Part shown: positions 47,869-57,731 of the stretch, piece after piece | Layout: each line of letters starts with the position of its first letter | How positions within the stretch are numbered: the stretch's first letter is position 1 | NCBI GenBank assembly: GCA_021818955.1 | Contig: JAKASR010000018.1 | Span: 17,071-81,070, forward strand | Reading direction: 5' to 3' | Origin: Acidobacteriota bacterium | GTDB lineage: Bacteria > Acidobacteriota > Terriglobia > Terriglobales > SCQP01 | DNA: 64,000 nt | Made by a program: the position numbers and the translations under genes | Notes under the pieces: model-generated | Seen by the model: the letters and a program-made list of their open reading frames with translations, nothing else | Database searches by the model: none | Told to the model about the DNA's origin: nothing

Positions 47869-49263
47869 CTAGCCCACGATTCTTCTGCTGGCTGCATTCC
47901 AAACCGCCGCCGTCTTATGGAAATAAGAGTAATTGGCCATGTGGCAGCCTATGGCCGTGTGATTGCCAAAGACCGCGTCCTCCACCGAGGGCCGCCGGGT
48001 TCTCACCGACTCGAAGAAATTCCACAGGTGATTTTCAAACTCGGAGTAATTGGGCGGATAGTAAAAAGTTTGCTCGCCCTCGACTGGTTGGATTTCGGCC
48101 CCCATCTTGGGATCGTGCTGCTCATGCCATTGTTTTTCATATGCGGACCGCAGCTTTCCGGGATAGCTCGACACATAGTAGCAGGGGCCATGATCCTGGC
48201 CGTCCTGCGGCTTGATGGTTAATTGGTCTCCATCTTCATAGACTTCTACGATTCCCCGCGTGCCGAGAAAGCGGGTCACCTCGCGTTGATGGGTCATTTG
48301 CGTCATCAGCACGGCTACCTGCAGCTGCGGATACTCGTAGATGGTAGTCATCAAATCGGGAAAATCGCGCTCGGTTTGCGGAAAAATTCGGGCGCCCTTC
48401 CAATAATAGAGCCCGCCATGGGACTGCGCCCGCAGGGGGGGCGCGTCCACGCTCATGACATAGTGAATGCCGGTCAGCGTATGCACAAAGAGGTCGCCCG
48501 GTAAGCCTTCGCCATAGTCTTTATAGCTGCGCCAGCGCGCGAAGCGCATCGCATCGAAGGGGTGATCCGGGGCATCGCCCAGCCAGGTTTTCCAATCGAG
48601 ATTTTCCGGGGAAAGGTCGGGTGGCGGCGGATACACCCATGCGCCGCAGGGAGAATTGCGCCCCAGGATCGCCTCCACCAACCAGACCTCGCCGATCGCG
48701 CCTTGATCGATTAATTGCTTCGCCCTTTCGAAGTTGATCGAACTGCGCCGCTGGCTGCCGATCTGCACGATGCGGTTGTGCTTCTGCGCGGCGGCGATGA
48801 TTTCGAATCCTTCCTCGACTTTATGGGTCATCGGCTTTTCGCAATACACATCCTTGCCGGCGTTGCAGGCGTCGACAATGATTTGCTTGTGCCAATGATC
48901 GGGAACGGCGACCACCACGCAGTCAATCGCCTGATTGTCGAGCAAATCCTGATAACGCCGCGTGGTTGGAACCGTTTTGCCGGTCACGCCGCTGATGATT
49001 TCGTTGGCAAGCGTGTGGCGCCCGTCATAAAGGTCGCAGGCCGCCACACACTCCACTTCCGGCAACCGGATGGAGGTGTCCAGCACGCCGGAGCCTTCCA
49101 TCCCGATGCCGATCATGCCGAAACGGATCCGCTCGCCGGCAGAAACCGGACGCCGCGCCGCTGCCGCCTCGGACTCCATTAAATAAGGTGGCGCCGCCAG
49201 GGCAAGCCCCGCTCCCGTCGAGGAGCGCAGGAATTCCCGCCGCGAAATAGGTTGTTTTTCCAT
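47869..49263 (-). CDS. Tat-exported Gfo/Idh/MocA family oxidoreductase
   Basis: Tat motif SRREFLRSS; IRFGMIGIGMEGSG; VYCEKPMTHKVEEG; ORF track start is over-extended. Confidence 0.92.
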   Translation of the reverse strand: MEKQPISRREFLRSSTGAGLALAAPPYLMESEAAAARRPVSAGERIRFGMIGIGMEGSGVLDTSIRLPEVECVAACDLYDGRHTLANEIISGVTGKTVPTTRRYQDLLDNQAIDCVVVAVPDHWHKQIIVDACNAGKDVYCEKPMTHKVEEGFEIIAAAQKHNRIVQIGSQRRSSINFERAKQLIDQGAIGEVWLVEAILGRNSPCGAWVYPPPPDLSPENLDWKTWLGDAPDHPFDAMRFARWRSYKDYGEGLPGDLFVHTLTGIHYVMSVDAPPLRAQSHGGLYYWKGARIFPQTERDFPDLMTTIYEYPQLQVAVLMTQMTHQREVTRFLGTRGIVEVYEDGDQLTIKPQDGQDHGPCYYVSSYPGKLRSAYEKQWHEQHDPKMGAEIQPVEGEQTFYYPPNYSEFENHLWNFFESVRTRRPSVEDAVFGNHTAIGCHMANYSYFHKTAAVWNAASRRIVG

Positions 49264-49504
49264 TCGGGTCTCGCTTGCTGCGGGTTGCTGGCCTGGAATT
49301 ACAACGGTATTCCCAGTTGGGCAACTCCATAATCCGCCACTATACACCCGTGAGTGGTCATGGGGCTTAGTGGCTAGCGGCGATCTTCTCCCACCGGGAT
49401 ACCGAGGCAAGAATGACGTGCGGAATCAGCTTCTGGTTCAGTCCCTCGGCGGATACAATAAACAACGGATCGGGATTGCATTGCGGCAGTTGGGGAGATT
49501 GCCT

Positions 49505-50620
49505 ATGGCGCCCACTGGGGATATCAGCATTGGCTTAATCGGCTCGCAGTTTGTGGCGCGGGCGCATGCTGAATCGTTGCACCGTTTCGTGCGCGGCGCC
49601 GCGCTGCGCGCCGTCGCTTCACCCACGCCCGGACACGCGGCCAGGCTGGCCGAAGAGTTCGGCATCCCCCAGGCGTTCACCGACTATCGGCGCCTGCTGG
49701 AGCGAGAAGAGATCGATGCCGTCGTGGTCGGCATTCCCAACGATCTGCATGAAAAGGTAGTGGTCGAAGCTGCTTCCGCCGGCAAGCACGTCATTGTGGA
49801 AAAGCCGCTCTGCGTCACGCTGGCCGAAGCTGATCGCATGCTTGCCGCCTGCGCCGCCGCTGGCCGGCAGCTTTGCTATGCCGAAGAGCTGGTTTTTGCG
49901 CCCAAGTACGTGCGCCTTCAGCAACTGGTGAAAGAAGGCGCGGTGGGCGAGCTCTTTCTGGTCAAACAATTGGAAAAGCACTCCGGTCCCCACGCCGACT
50001 GGTTCTGGCAGGTGGAGCGCGCCGGCGGAGGCGTGCTGCTCGACATGGGTTGCCATGGCATTGAGTTCGCGCGCTGGCTCTACGACAAGCGCCCGGTGCG
50101 GCGCGTGAGCGCTTTCTGTTCGACCGTGCGCCATGCCGATCGCACTCGCGCTGAAGACGAAGCCATGCTGGTGCTCGAATTTGAAGGCGGCGGGCGGGCT
50201 TTGATTGAGGATAGCTGGGCCTTTTTTGGCGGCATGGACGACCGCGCCGAGTTGTATGGCACCGAGGGCTCGGTCTGCTGCGATCTCGTCCAGGGCAATG
50301 CCATGAAGACCTGGAGCAATCCCGGCTACGGCTATGCCATGGAGAAAGCCGGCTCCACCCGGGGCTACTCGTTTACCGTTTTTGAGGAGGTCTGGAACTA
50401 CGGTTTCCCGCAGGAGCTGCAGCATTTCGTGGATTGTCTGCGCGAAGGCCGGCCGGCGCGGGAAACCGGCGCGGATGGGCGCGAAGTGCTGCGCATTATC
50501 TATGCCGCCTATGAATCCGCCGCCACTGGTCGGGCGATCGAGCTCGATGCTTTCCAGCCGGCGCCGGAAATGCGTCCGATCGAGCCTTGGCTGCGCCGCA
50601 AATCCGGCGCCTCCGCGTAA
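49505..50620 (+). CDS. Gfo/Idh/MocA family oxidoreductase
   Basis: ISIGLIGSQFVARAHAESL; HVIVEKPLCVTLAEADRML. Confidence 0.92.
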   Translation: MAPTGDISIGLIGSQFVARAHAESLHRFVRGAALRAVASPTPGHAARLAEEFGIPQAFTDYRRLLEREEIDAVVVGIPNDLHEKVVVEAASAGKHVIVEKPLCVTLAEADRMLAACAAAGRQLCYAEELVFAPKYVRLQQLVKEGAVGELFLVKQLEKHSGPHADWFWQVERAGGGVLLDMGCHGIEFARWLYDKRPVRRVSAFCSTVRHADRTRAEDEAMLVLEFEGGGRALIEDSWAFFGGMDDRAELYGTEGSVCCDLVQGNAMKTWSNPGYGYAMEKAGSTRGYSFTVFEEVWNYGFPQELQHFVDCLREGRPARETGADGREVLRIIYAAYESAATGRAIELDAFQPAPEMRPIEPWLRRKSGASA

Positions 50621-50701
50621 GCGCGCGCCGGGCGGGTGCGTGAGTGGGGGCTCCGCCTTTCATGGCATTCATGCTGCGTGATCCGGAGCCAAAATAGAAA
50701 A

Positions 50702-51562
50702 ATGAACCCCCGCGATTCCTCCCGCCGGCCGCCGGCCATTGTCGATGTGCACGTGCACCATAACGGCGATGAAGATTTCCTCCGCCGGCTGGTGGACCGC
50801 TTGCGCGCGGCGGATGCGATGGCTTGCCTCCTGACCACGCCGCCGCAGTTCGATCAGGTGCGGCGCTTTCTGGAACAGCATGCGGATTGCCTGATCGGTT
50901 TTGGCGATGTCCGGCTGGACGACCCCGATGCCCTGAATTGGATCGAGCGCTTCCACCAGGCTGGCTTTGATGGCCTGGGCGAGTTTACCTCCAGCGCACG
51001 GCCGTTCGACCATCCGGCCTATGGGCCGCTCTTCGCGCGCGCTGCCGAACTGCGGCTGATCACCTTATTTCATACCGGCATCGTCTTCCGGCCGGAACCG
51101 CGGGTGGCGGCCAATATCAGTAGCGACCGGCTGCGGGTGACACGGCTGGATGCGATTCTTCGGCAATTTCCCGACTTGGTGGTGATCGCCGCCCATATGG
51201 GCAATCCCGACTATGTCTGGGCGGCGGAGTTGTCGCGTTGGAACCCCAATTTGTACCTGGATTTATCCGGCTCGACGCTGATCAAGACCGCATCCGATTA
51301 CCGTGTCTTTCGCTCCTATTTCTGGTGGTCGGGCACGGTTAGCCCGCATACGCCGCTTGGCCAGGCGGACGCCTTTGCCAAACTGGTGTTTGCCTCCGAT
51401 ATCTTCTGGGGCGAACTGGGCGAATTCGACCGGTCGCTGGAGCGGCATCGGCGCATGCTGGAGGTTTGCGGCGTGGATGCGGTTACCAGGCAGGCGATCA
51501 TGGGTGGCACCGCTTGGCGCCTGATCTCCGAACGCCGGGCTGCAAGTGGCGGCAAAGCATGA
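50702..51562 (+). CDS. Amidohydrolase family (TIM-barrel) protein
   Basis: IVDVHVHHNGDEDF; LITLFHTGIVF; LVVIAAHMGNPDYVWAAELSRWNPNLYLDLSGS. Confidence 0.88.
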   Translation: MNPRDSSRRPPAIVDVHVHHNGDEDFLRRLVDRLRAADAMACLLTTPPQFDQVRRFLEQHADCLIGFGDVRLDDPDALNWIERFHQAGFDGLGEFTSSARPFDHPAYGPLFARAAELRLITLFHTGIVFRPEPRVAANISSDRLRVTRLDAILRQFPDLVVIAAHMGNPDYVWAAELSRWNPNLYLDLSGSTLIKTASDYRVFRSYFWWSGTVSPHTPLGQADAFAKLVFASDIFWGELGEFDRSLERHRRMLEVCGVDAVTRQAIMGGTAWRLISERRAASGGKA

Positions 51563-51599
51563 AAGGTCAAGCCGCAACTGCGGCCCGGGCAGTATGCCA

Positions 51600-51852
51600 T
51601 AAGCGTTAACGGCCTCTTCGGACAGTAGTTTTCGTCATTGGCAATTTCGAAGAAATTGCCTCAAGCCATGCCCGCAGGCCGGTTTCGCGCGGGGTTCCTA
51701 TTAGGTCCCGCGCCTATGAACGACAATACCAAGCAATTCCGCAGGAATTGCGCCCGGCAATGCCCGGCATCCATGAGTATTCGCCATGTGTCCGGTTTCG
51801 GCCGGACCTTTGCGAAAGCGTCAGCGCCTAAAAGTAAAAGCGGCCGAGCCGC
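51600..51852 (+). repeat. Dispersed structured repeat, copy C (253 nt, full length)
   Basis: Contains hairpins at 51640-51660, 51687-51713, 51733-51751, 51790-51807 and 51840-51852; shared with A, B, D, E. Confidence 0.93.
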
Positions 51853-52000
51853 CTGATTTAAGGCAGCAGGAGTAACTCCGCCATGAATGGAGGCGCATTG
51901 CCGGTGGTTTCTCCGGATCTATAACAGGTCAACCCCGGGCAGCGATAAATTGAAAATTGAGAAAGAAAACCTTCATCCATTGAGTGTGGAGATCCGTCTC

Positions 52001-53416
52001 ATGGCCAAGGCATGGGAAGCGGTTGTCATCGGGGGTGGGCCGAATGGGCTGGCCGCGGCCATCACCCTGGCGCGCGCCGGGCGTCGAACCTTGCTGCTGG
52101 AAGCGAACGAAAGCTTGGGCGGCGGGGCGCGCACTTTAGAGTTGACCTTGCCCGGGTTTCGCCACGATTTGTGCTCGGCGGTGCACCCCCTGGCGGCGCT
52201 CTCTCCTTTTTTTCGTGAGCTGAGCCTGGAGCGCTACGGTTTGCAATGGATTGAGCCGCCCTTGGCGCTGGCGCATCCTTTCGACCAGGGGCAGGCGGTA
52301 ACGCTCGAGCGCTCTTTAGAATTGACCGCAGATAAATTGGGCCCGGATGGCGCCGCCTGGCGCCGGCGCCTGCAGCCGCTGGTGAACGCCTGGCCGCGCT
52401 TGGAATCTCTCGTTTTCCGAGCCCGGCTTGAGCCTGCGCGCATAGGGCCGGTGCTGTCGTTTGCGCGTGCGGCGCTGGCGCCGGCCAAACATCAGGCGCG
52501 GCGTTGGTGGCGCGGCCGCGAGGCGCAGGCGCTGTGGGCGGGGCTGGCCGCGCACTCGCTCTTGCCGCTGGAGTGGCGTCCCAGCGCGGCTTTTGCGCTG
52601 GTGTTGGCGATTGCGGCGCATCGGGTTGGCTGGCCGATTGCCCGCGGCGGCTCCCAGGCGATTACCGATGCGCTCGCCGCCTATTATCATGCTGCCGGCG
52701 GCGAAATCCGCGCCGGCGAGCGCATCGCAAGCTGGAAGCAGTTGCCGCCGGCGAAAGCTTACCTGTGCGCGCTTTCACCGCGGCAATTGGCGGAGCTGGC
52801 GCCGATTTCCGAATCCAACCGGCGGCGGTTGCGCGGCTTGCGGCCGGGACCGGGCGTTTGCAAGTTAGATTGGGCGCTGAGCGCGCCGATTCCTTGGGCC
52901 GCGGCGGAATGCGCTCGCGCCGGAACCATTCATCTGGGCGGCACCCTGGAAGAAATCGCGCGCTCGGAACGCATGCCCTGGAAAGGCCAAATCGCGCCGC
53001 GTCCTTTCGTGCTGCTCTCTCAGCCGACCGGCTTCGATTCCAGCCGCGCGCCGGCGGGACGGCATATCGCCTGGGCCTACTGTCACATGCCGCCCGGCTC
53101 CCCTGGCGATGCCGCGGAGGCGATTGAAGCGCAGGTGGAGCGGTTTGCGCCCGGTTTTCGCCGCTGCATCCTTGCGCGCAGCGTCCTTACAGCCGCGGCA
53201 TTGGAGCGTCACAATCCCAATTTGGCCGGCGGCGATATTGCCGGCGGCGCGCAAACGCTGGGTCAGTTCCTGCGCCGCGCCTGGATGGGTCACCGCAGTT
53301 CCAACCCGGCTATTTTTCCCTGTTCCGCCGCCACCCTGCCCGGTGCCGGCGTGCACGGATTGTGCGGCTATGCCGCCGCCCTGCGGGCTTTAGCATGGCT
53401 GCAAAAGCCGGACTAG
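52001..53416 (+). CDS. Phytoene desaturase-like FAD-dependent oxidoreductase
   Basis: EAVVIGGGPNGLAAAITLARAGRRTLLLEANESLGGGART ... HDLCSAVHPLA; C-terminal GAGVHGLCGYAAA. Confidence 0.92.
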   Translation: MAKAWEAVVIGGGPNGLAAAITLARAGRRTLLLEANESLGGGARTLELTLPGFRHDLCSAVHPLAALSPFFRELSLERYGLQWIEPPLALAHPFDQGQAVTLERSLELTADKLGPDGAAWRRRLQPLVNAWPRLESLVFRARLEPARIGPVLSFARAALAPAKHQARRWWRGREAQALWAGLAAHSLLPLEWRPSAAFALVLAIAAHRVGWPIARGGSQAITDALAAYYHAAGGEIRAGERIASWKQLPPAKAYLCALSPRQLAELAPISESNRRRLRGLRPGPGVCKLDWALSAPIPWAAAECARAGTIHLGGTLEEIARSERMPWKGQIAPRPFVLLSQPTGFDSSRAPAGRHIAWAYCHMPPGSPGDAAEAIEAQVERFAPGFRRCILARSVLTAAALERHNPNLAGGDIAGGAQTLGQFLRRAWMGHRSSNPAIFPCSAATLPGAGVHGLCGYAAALRALAWLQKPD

Positions 53417-53553
53417 GCCGGGCAAGCGGCGCTGCGGGCGGTGCGGCGATAAACCGGAGTTTTCAACAGCGATGTGGGAAAAGTTGTGAAAATCCTCGCC
53501 CGGCAACCTTTTCCGCCGCCTCCCCTGCGGCTGCGGTCTGGATTGCACCAATT

Positions 53554-54000
53554 TCAGTGCAGCGGGGAATGCGGTGGCGCCGGTTTGGCTTGAGCCTTCG
53601 GCTTCGATTGTTTCGCCCTGTGATAGATCGTGACCTGGGGTTGCGGCGGCTTTAAACGAATGTAGATGATCTGCCGGGGAGCAAGTACTTTATAGTAGGC
53701 TCCGGAGGTGTCGTACCCTTTGGCAATCACCTGGATCAGAACCACGCCGGGAACGTAGCCATCGAGCGTGGCGATGCCCTTTTCGTTGCTCTTGATTTCT
53801 GCCTGAAAAGGATGGCGAATCTTGCGCCAGTGCAGGTCGGAATATTGGTCAATGACCACGCCCGCATTCGCCACCGGCCGGCCGTCGGGCGTACTGATAT
53901 GAACGACCACGCGCACAAACGGGGTGTGCGGCTTCTTCTTCCCCCCGAAAGGCCAGAACCCCAGGGTAAGCCCCAATAAGGCGAAAACGGCGGAACGCAT
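53554..54000 (-). CDS. Carboxypeptidase-regulatory-like (Ig-like) secreted protein
   Basis: TPDGRPVANAGVVIDQYSDLHWRKIRHPFQAEIKSNEKGIATLDGYVPGVVLIQVIAKGY. Confidence 0.65.
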   Translation of the reverse strand: MRSAVFALLGLTLGFWPFGGKKKPHTPFVRVVVHISTPDGRPVANAGVVIDQYSDLHWRKIRHPFQAEIKSNEKGIATLDGYVPGVVLIQVIAKGYDTSGAYYKVLAPRQIIYIRLKPPQPQVTIYHRAKQSKPKAQAKPAPPHSPLH

Positions 54001-54040
54001 TAGCCCAATTGTAGCTCAGCCGGGCCGCTTGAAGCAGACA

Positions 54041-54072
54041 AAAAAAGCGTTAACGGCCGAGTCGGACAGCGC
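54041..54072 (+). repeat. Truncated 5' end of the dispersed repeat
   Basis: aaaaaaagcgttaacggccgagtcggacagcg matches the 5' module. Confidence 0.8.
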
Positions 54073-54120
54073 CTGGCATGACCGCGGCTATGCTCGGCTT
54101 ATCATCTTCGCTTTCTCGCT

Positions 54121-55008
54121 TCAGCCCCACTTCAATTTGCGCCTTAGCACGTCAAAAAACGAACACTGCGGCAGGTGTATCAGATGCACCACATCGGCGC
54201 TTTTGCGGCAGACGATGCGGTCACCCGGGGCCAGTTGCACGCCTTCTTGGCCATCGAGCGTGAGGTAGGTGTGGTCGGCGACGGTGCGCATCACAATCTC
54301 GATGCGCGCGGTATCGGGCACCAGCAAGGGACGATTGGTGAGCGCGTGCGGGCAGATGGGCGTAATTCCCCAGGCCGCCAGCGCAGGATGCACGATCGGG
54401 CCGCCGGCGCTGAGCGAGTAGGCGGTCGAGCCGGTGGGTGTGGCGATGATCAAGCCATCGGCGCGGTATTCCGCCACTCGATCGTCATTGACCGTGAGTT
54501 CAAATTCGATAATGCGCGCCAGCGTGCCTTTGCTGACCACAATATCGTTTAAGGCGTCGAAGTGGTCCAACAAGCGGCCATCGCGCCATACCTCGGCTGC
54601 CAGCACGGTGCGGCGATCCAATTCGTAACGCCCTGCCAGGACATCGTCCAGCCGGGGATACAGCTCAGCAATTGAAATTTCTGCCAGGAAGCCAAGCGTG
54701 CCCAAGTTGACTCCCAACAGCGGAACCGGATGCGGCCGTAGCCGCCGGGCGGCGTGCAACAAGGTGCCATCTCCGCCCAGCGCAATCGCCAGATTGGGTG
54801 GCGGATGCATGGCCGCCAGCCCGGGCGTCTGCCCTAGCGCCTCGGCGGTAGGTTCGTCCAGGCGCACGTCGAAACCGCGCGCCCGCAGCCGCTTGGCCAC
54901 TTCGGTCGCCACGATCGGCACGGCATGCTGGCCCGGCTTGGAAAAGATCGCCACCGTGGCTTTCACCACGGGAGATTGCGCGTCGGGAATCTTGGCTGCT
55001 TTAGGCAT
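54121..55008 (-). CDS. nadK: NAD kinase
   Basis: LAIALGGDGTLLHAARRL; ADGLIIATPTGSTAYSLSAGGPIVHP. Confidence 0.95.
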   Translation of the reverse strand: MPKAAKIPDAQSPVVKATVAIFSKPGQHAVPIVATEVAKRLRARGFDVRLDEPTAEALGQTPGLAAMHPPPNLAIALGGDGTLLHAARRLRPHPVPLLGVNLGTLGFLAEISIAELYPRLDDVLAGRYELDRRTVLAAEVWRDGRLLDHFDALNDIVVSKGTLARIIEFELTVNDDRVAEYRADGLIIATPTGSTAYSLSAGGPIVHPALAAWGITPICPHALTNRPLLVPDTARIEIVMRTVADHTYLTLDGQEGVQLAPGDRIVCRKSADVVHLIHLPQCSFFDVLRRKLKWG

Positions 55009-55093
55009 AGCCGCCGGCTGTATGCAGTGAGGCGGCGAGTGGAAGAAAAGCCGCGAAAACTAAGACGATGAGTCGATCCGGCATGATCACTTT

Positions 55094-56173
55094 CTAGAAA
55101 ATCTTCAGATGAATGGTCAGGTATTTTTTCGGCTGTTTGCGGATCGCCTCCACCAGGGAGCGCAGGCTGACGGTCAGCGAGTTGGCATTGCGGTAGAGGG
55201 TGGGGTTCGTAACCAGTTGCCCCATGCTCCCCTTGCCGGCCTGGATGTTGCCCAGCAACTGATCGAGCCGCGTCACGCTTCGGCTGATTTTTTTCGCCAG
55301 TGCGCGGTTGTTTACCAGTTGCCCCATGGTGCCCCGCTGGTCGTTAATCGCTGCGAGAATGCGATTTAGGTTCGTGGTCACCTGGTCCAGATGATTGTAC
55401 AGGCGCGGATCGTTGATCAGCTTTGCGGCTGTGCCATTGCCGTTACGCACTTGGGCCAGAAGTTGATTGAGCGAGTCCAGGGTTTGGTTGAATTTACGGT
55501 AAACCGTTTTGCTCTCGATGAGTTTTCCGATCGTGCCTCTGCCGGAAGAAAGGTCGGCGGTAACGTCTTCCGCATTCTGCGCAATGCGATTAAGGCGCTT
55601 ATAGAGCTCGTCGGAGTAAATCAGCTGCCCGATCGAGCCTTGCCCGTTTTGAATCTGGTCGAGAATGCTGCTCAACCGTTGCTCCAGTTCATTGGCGTTC
55701 TGCAGGACGCTGTGGCTGGTGACCATCAATTCGGAAATCCCGGTGGTGACGGCGGCCTTGAGCACGGTGCCATTCCTGGCGGGCGGAGCGCTGAGAGTGC
55801 CTTTCGAGATATTGACTAGCGCCTGACCTAGGAATGTGGTGCTGCCCAGGCTGACGACCGAGTCGGTGCGTAGCCACCGCTGCTGATTGGCTTCCACTTC
55901 CATATCAATGCGCACCGGCACGCGCGGGTCGGGGGGAGTTTGGGCCAAGTGCACGCGTAAGACATTGCCGATCCGCACGCCTTGCAAATCCACCACCGCG
56001 CCGGAGCGCAGGTTGCTGGCGTTATCGACGTAGGCAACCAGGTGAATTTTAGGGTTAAAGAGTTCGGCTTCGCTGCTCATCCAAAAAAACACGATGAGCA
56101 GCAAGATGGCGGCGAGCGCCACCACGAGGCCAACTTTCAATTGCGACCACTTCAACTCGGACCGCGACGGCAC
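55094..56173 (-). CDS. MlaD/MCE family protein
   Basis: N-terminal TM, LVAYVDNASNLRSGAVVDLQGVRIGNV MCE fold, long helical C-terminus. Confidence 0.9.
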   Translation of the reverse strand: MPSRSELKWSQLKVGLVVALAAILLLIVFFWMSSEAELFNPKIHLVAYVDNASNLRSGAVVDLQGVRIGNVLRVHLAQTPPDPRVPVRIDMEVEANQQRWLRTDSVVSLGSTTFLGQALVNISKGTLSAPPARNGTVLKAAVTTGISELMVTSHSVLQNANELEQRLSSILDQIQNGQGSIGQLIYSDELYKRLNRIAQNAEDVTADLSSGRGTIGKLIESKTVYRKFNQTLDSLNQLLAQVRNGNGTAAKLINDPRLYNHLDQVTTNLNRILAAINDQRGTMGQLVNNRALAKKISRSVTRLDQLLGNIQAGKGSMGQLVTNPTLYRNANSLTVSLRSLVEAIRKQPKKYLTIHLKIF

Positions 56174-56249
56174 CCCGCCCTCCTCGCAGCCTCAGCAATG
56201 CCAGACTAGCATGAGCCTCAATGCCCGGCGAGCCGGCAATTTCCACTCC

Positions 56250-57227
56250 TTACCATTGTAAAGTCTTGACCGGGATTGGGGAACTCTCAGCCAAAGTCAG
56301 TGACCCCACCTCTGTTTCGACCGCCTTGGGCAATAAGAGGCGGCTGAAAAAAATCCAGAGCGCAAAGCATTCCAAGGCAAAGGGCGGAAACCCCAAATAA
56401 CCGGGAAGTGGCATGGCGAATACTTTCCAGCTCTGGGCGATGGGGAACACGTATTGCCAGCGGGCCGCAGCCCAAAAATTCCAAAACTCCCAGAAAAACC
56501 CGCATATCAACCCCGAACTCAGCAGCGCCAGCGCTCGGCCGGGCCGGCCGAGACGCAAATCGGAGAGCAGCGATGGCCAGCCCATCCGGTCATTGATGGG
56601 GTCGAGCAAAAGAAAAAAACCCGCCCAGACCAGTCCAAACAAGTATGCGCCGCGGGAGAAAGGCAATAGCAGCGGCACCGCAACCAGCGCCAGTCCTAAA
56701 GCCGCCACAGCGCACCGCCAGCCGGCGCTCAGGTGCCAGGGCCGGCATTGCCGGCTTTGGAATTGCCCGGCATATAACAATTCGGCGGTAAAAAAGATGC
56801 CGGGCAATATGGTCGCGAATGCCCAATTGGCGCCCAGCAGGAACCACCAGCCATTATGCGGCACGCCAGTGTAGGTCCAATTGCGCAGCCGGAAATTGTA
56901 CGCCTCGAACAGCAGCCAGATCGGAATGGATGTCAACCCCAGGGCGAGCGTGCGCGCAGGGAATTGCAAATAGGAAAACCCGCGCAATCGGCGCACGGCG
57001 CCATCGGCGGCAAACAGATAAGCGGTCCAGACCAGCGCGGTAAAAAAAGTAGCGATCCAGGCAATATGGCAAGCAAGCAGCGCTTCCAGCAAGCCAATGG
57101 CGGCCAGTCCGGCCCAGCCGGTGAAAGGGAGCCGGGTCGCCGGCTTGGACCGCAGGCTGACCCAAACTAGCCAGGCGGCTGAACCTGTGGTCAGGCATAT
57201 TCCTACACCGGTCAACATCGCCTTCAT
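56250..57227 (-). CDS. Hypothetical polytopic membrane protein
   Basis: Eight or so hydrophobic segments; no family recognised. Confidence 0.65.
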   Translation of the reverse strand: MKAMLTGVGICLTTGSAAWLVWVSLRSKPATRLPFTGWAGLAAIGLLEALLACHIAWIATFFTALVWTAYLFAADGAVRRLRGFSYLQFPARTLALGLTSIPIWLLFEAYNFRLRNWTYTGVPHNGWWFLLGANWAFATILPGIFFTAELLYAGQFQSRQCRPWHLSAGWRCAVAALGLALVAVPLLLPFSRGAYLFGLVWAGFFLLLDPINDRMGWPSLLSDLRLGRPGRALALLSSGLICGFFWEFWNFWAAARWQYVFPIAQSWKVFAMPLPGYLGFPPFALECFALWIFFSRLLLPKAVETEVGSLTLAESSPIPVKTLQW

Positions 57228-57237
57228 TCTGACATGA

Positions 57238-57310
57238 GCGCTAAAAGTGTTAGCGGCCGAGTCGCCTGCGAAAACCGTAATGCGCGGGTTCCAGAAGGGG
57301 CCTCCATCCT
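57238..57310 (+). repeat. Diverged/rearranged partial copy of the dispersed repeat
   Basis: gcgctaaaagtgttagcggccgagtcgcc...gcgcgggttcc mixes 3'-like and 5'-like module sequence. Confidence 0.45.
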
Positions 57311-57437
57311 TTCTGGGTGGCGGCAGGTTGGAAGTAAAAATTGCTCTGCTTCCACTGCTAACTACCTGAAATCAATGTATTTAATCTTTAGGTGGAAGCA
57401 GTGGAGGCAAAATTACAGCGGTTTTGTTCATGCAGCA

Positions 57438-57691
57438 AAAAGCGTTAACGGCCGAGTCGGGCAGTAGTTTTCGTCCTTGGCAATTTCGAAGAAATTGCCT
57501 CAAGCCATGCCCGCAGGCCGTTTCGCGCGGAGTTCCTTTTAGGTCCCGCGCCTGTTAACGACAATACCAAGCAATTCCGCAGGAATTGCGCCCGGCAATG
57601 CCCGGCAGCCATGAATATTCGCCATGTGTCCGGTTTCGGCCGGACCTTTGCGAAAGCGTCAGCGCCTAAAAGTAAAAGCGGCCGAGCCGCT
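57438..57691 (+). repeat. Dispersed structured repeat, copy D (254 nt, full length)
   Basis: aaagcgttaacggccgagtcgggcagtag...aaaagtaaaagcggccgagccgct. Confidence 0.93.
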
Positions 57692-57731
57692 TGCTCGCTC
57701 AGCGCGGGCATTAATCAGCGCGGGCGTTAAG

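Noticed and set aside
57624-57731. N-terminal extension of the CPBP protein into repeat copy D
   Set aside because: The extension encodes the repeat sequence (FGRTFAKASAPKSKSGRAA-type frame or shifted); a start at 57732 or 57756 directly before the signal-like hydrophobic segment is more likely.
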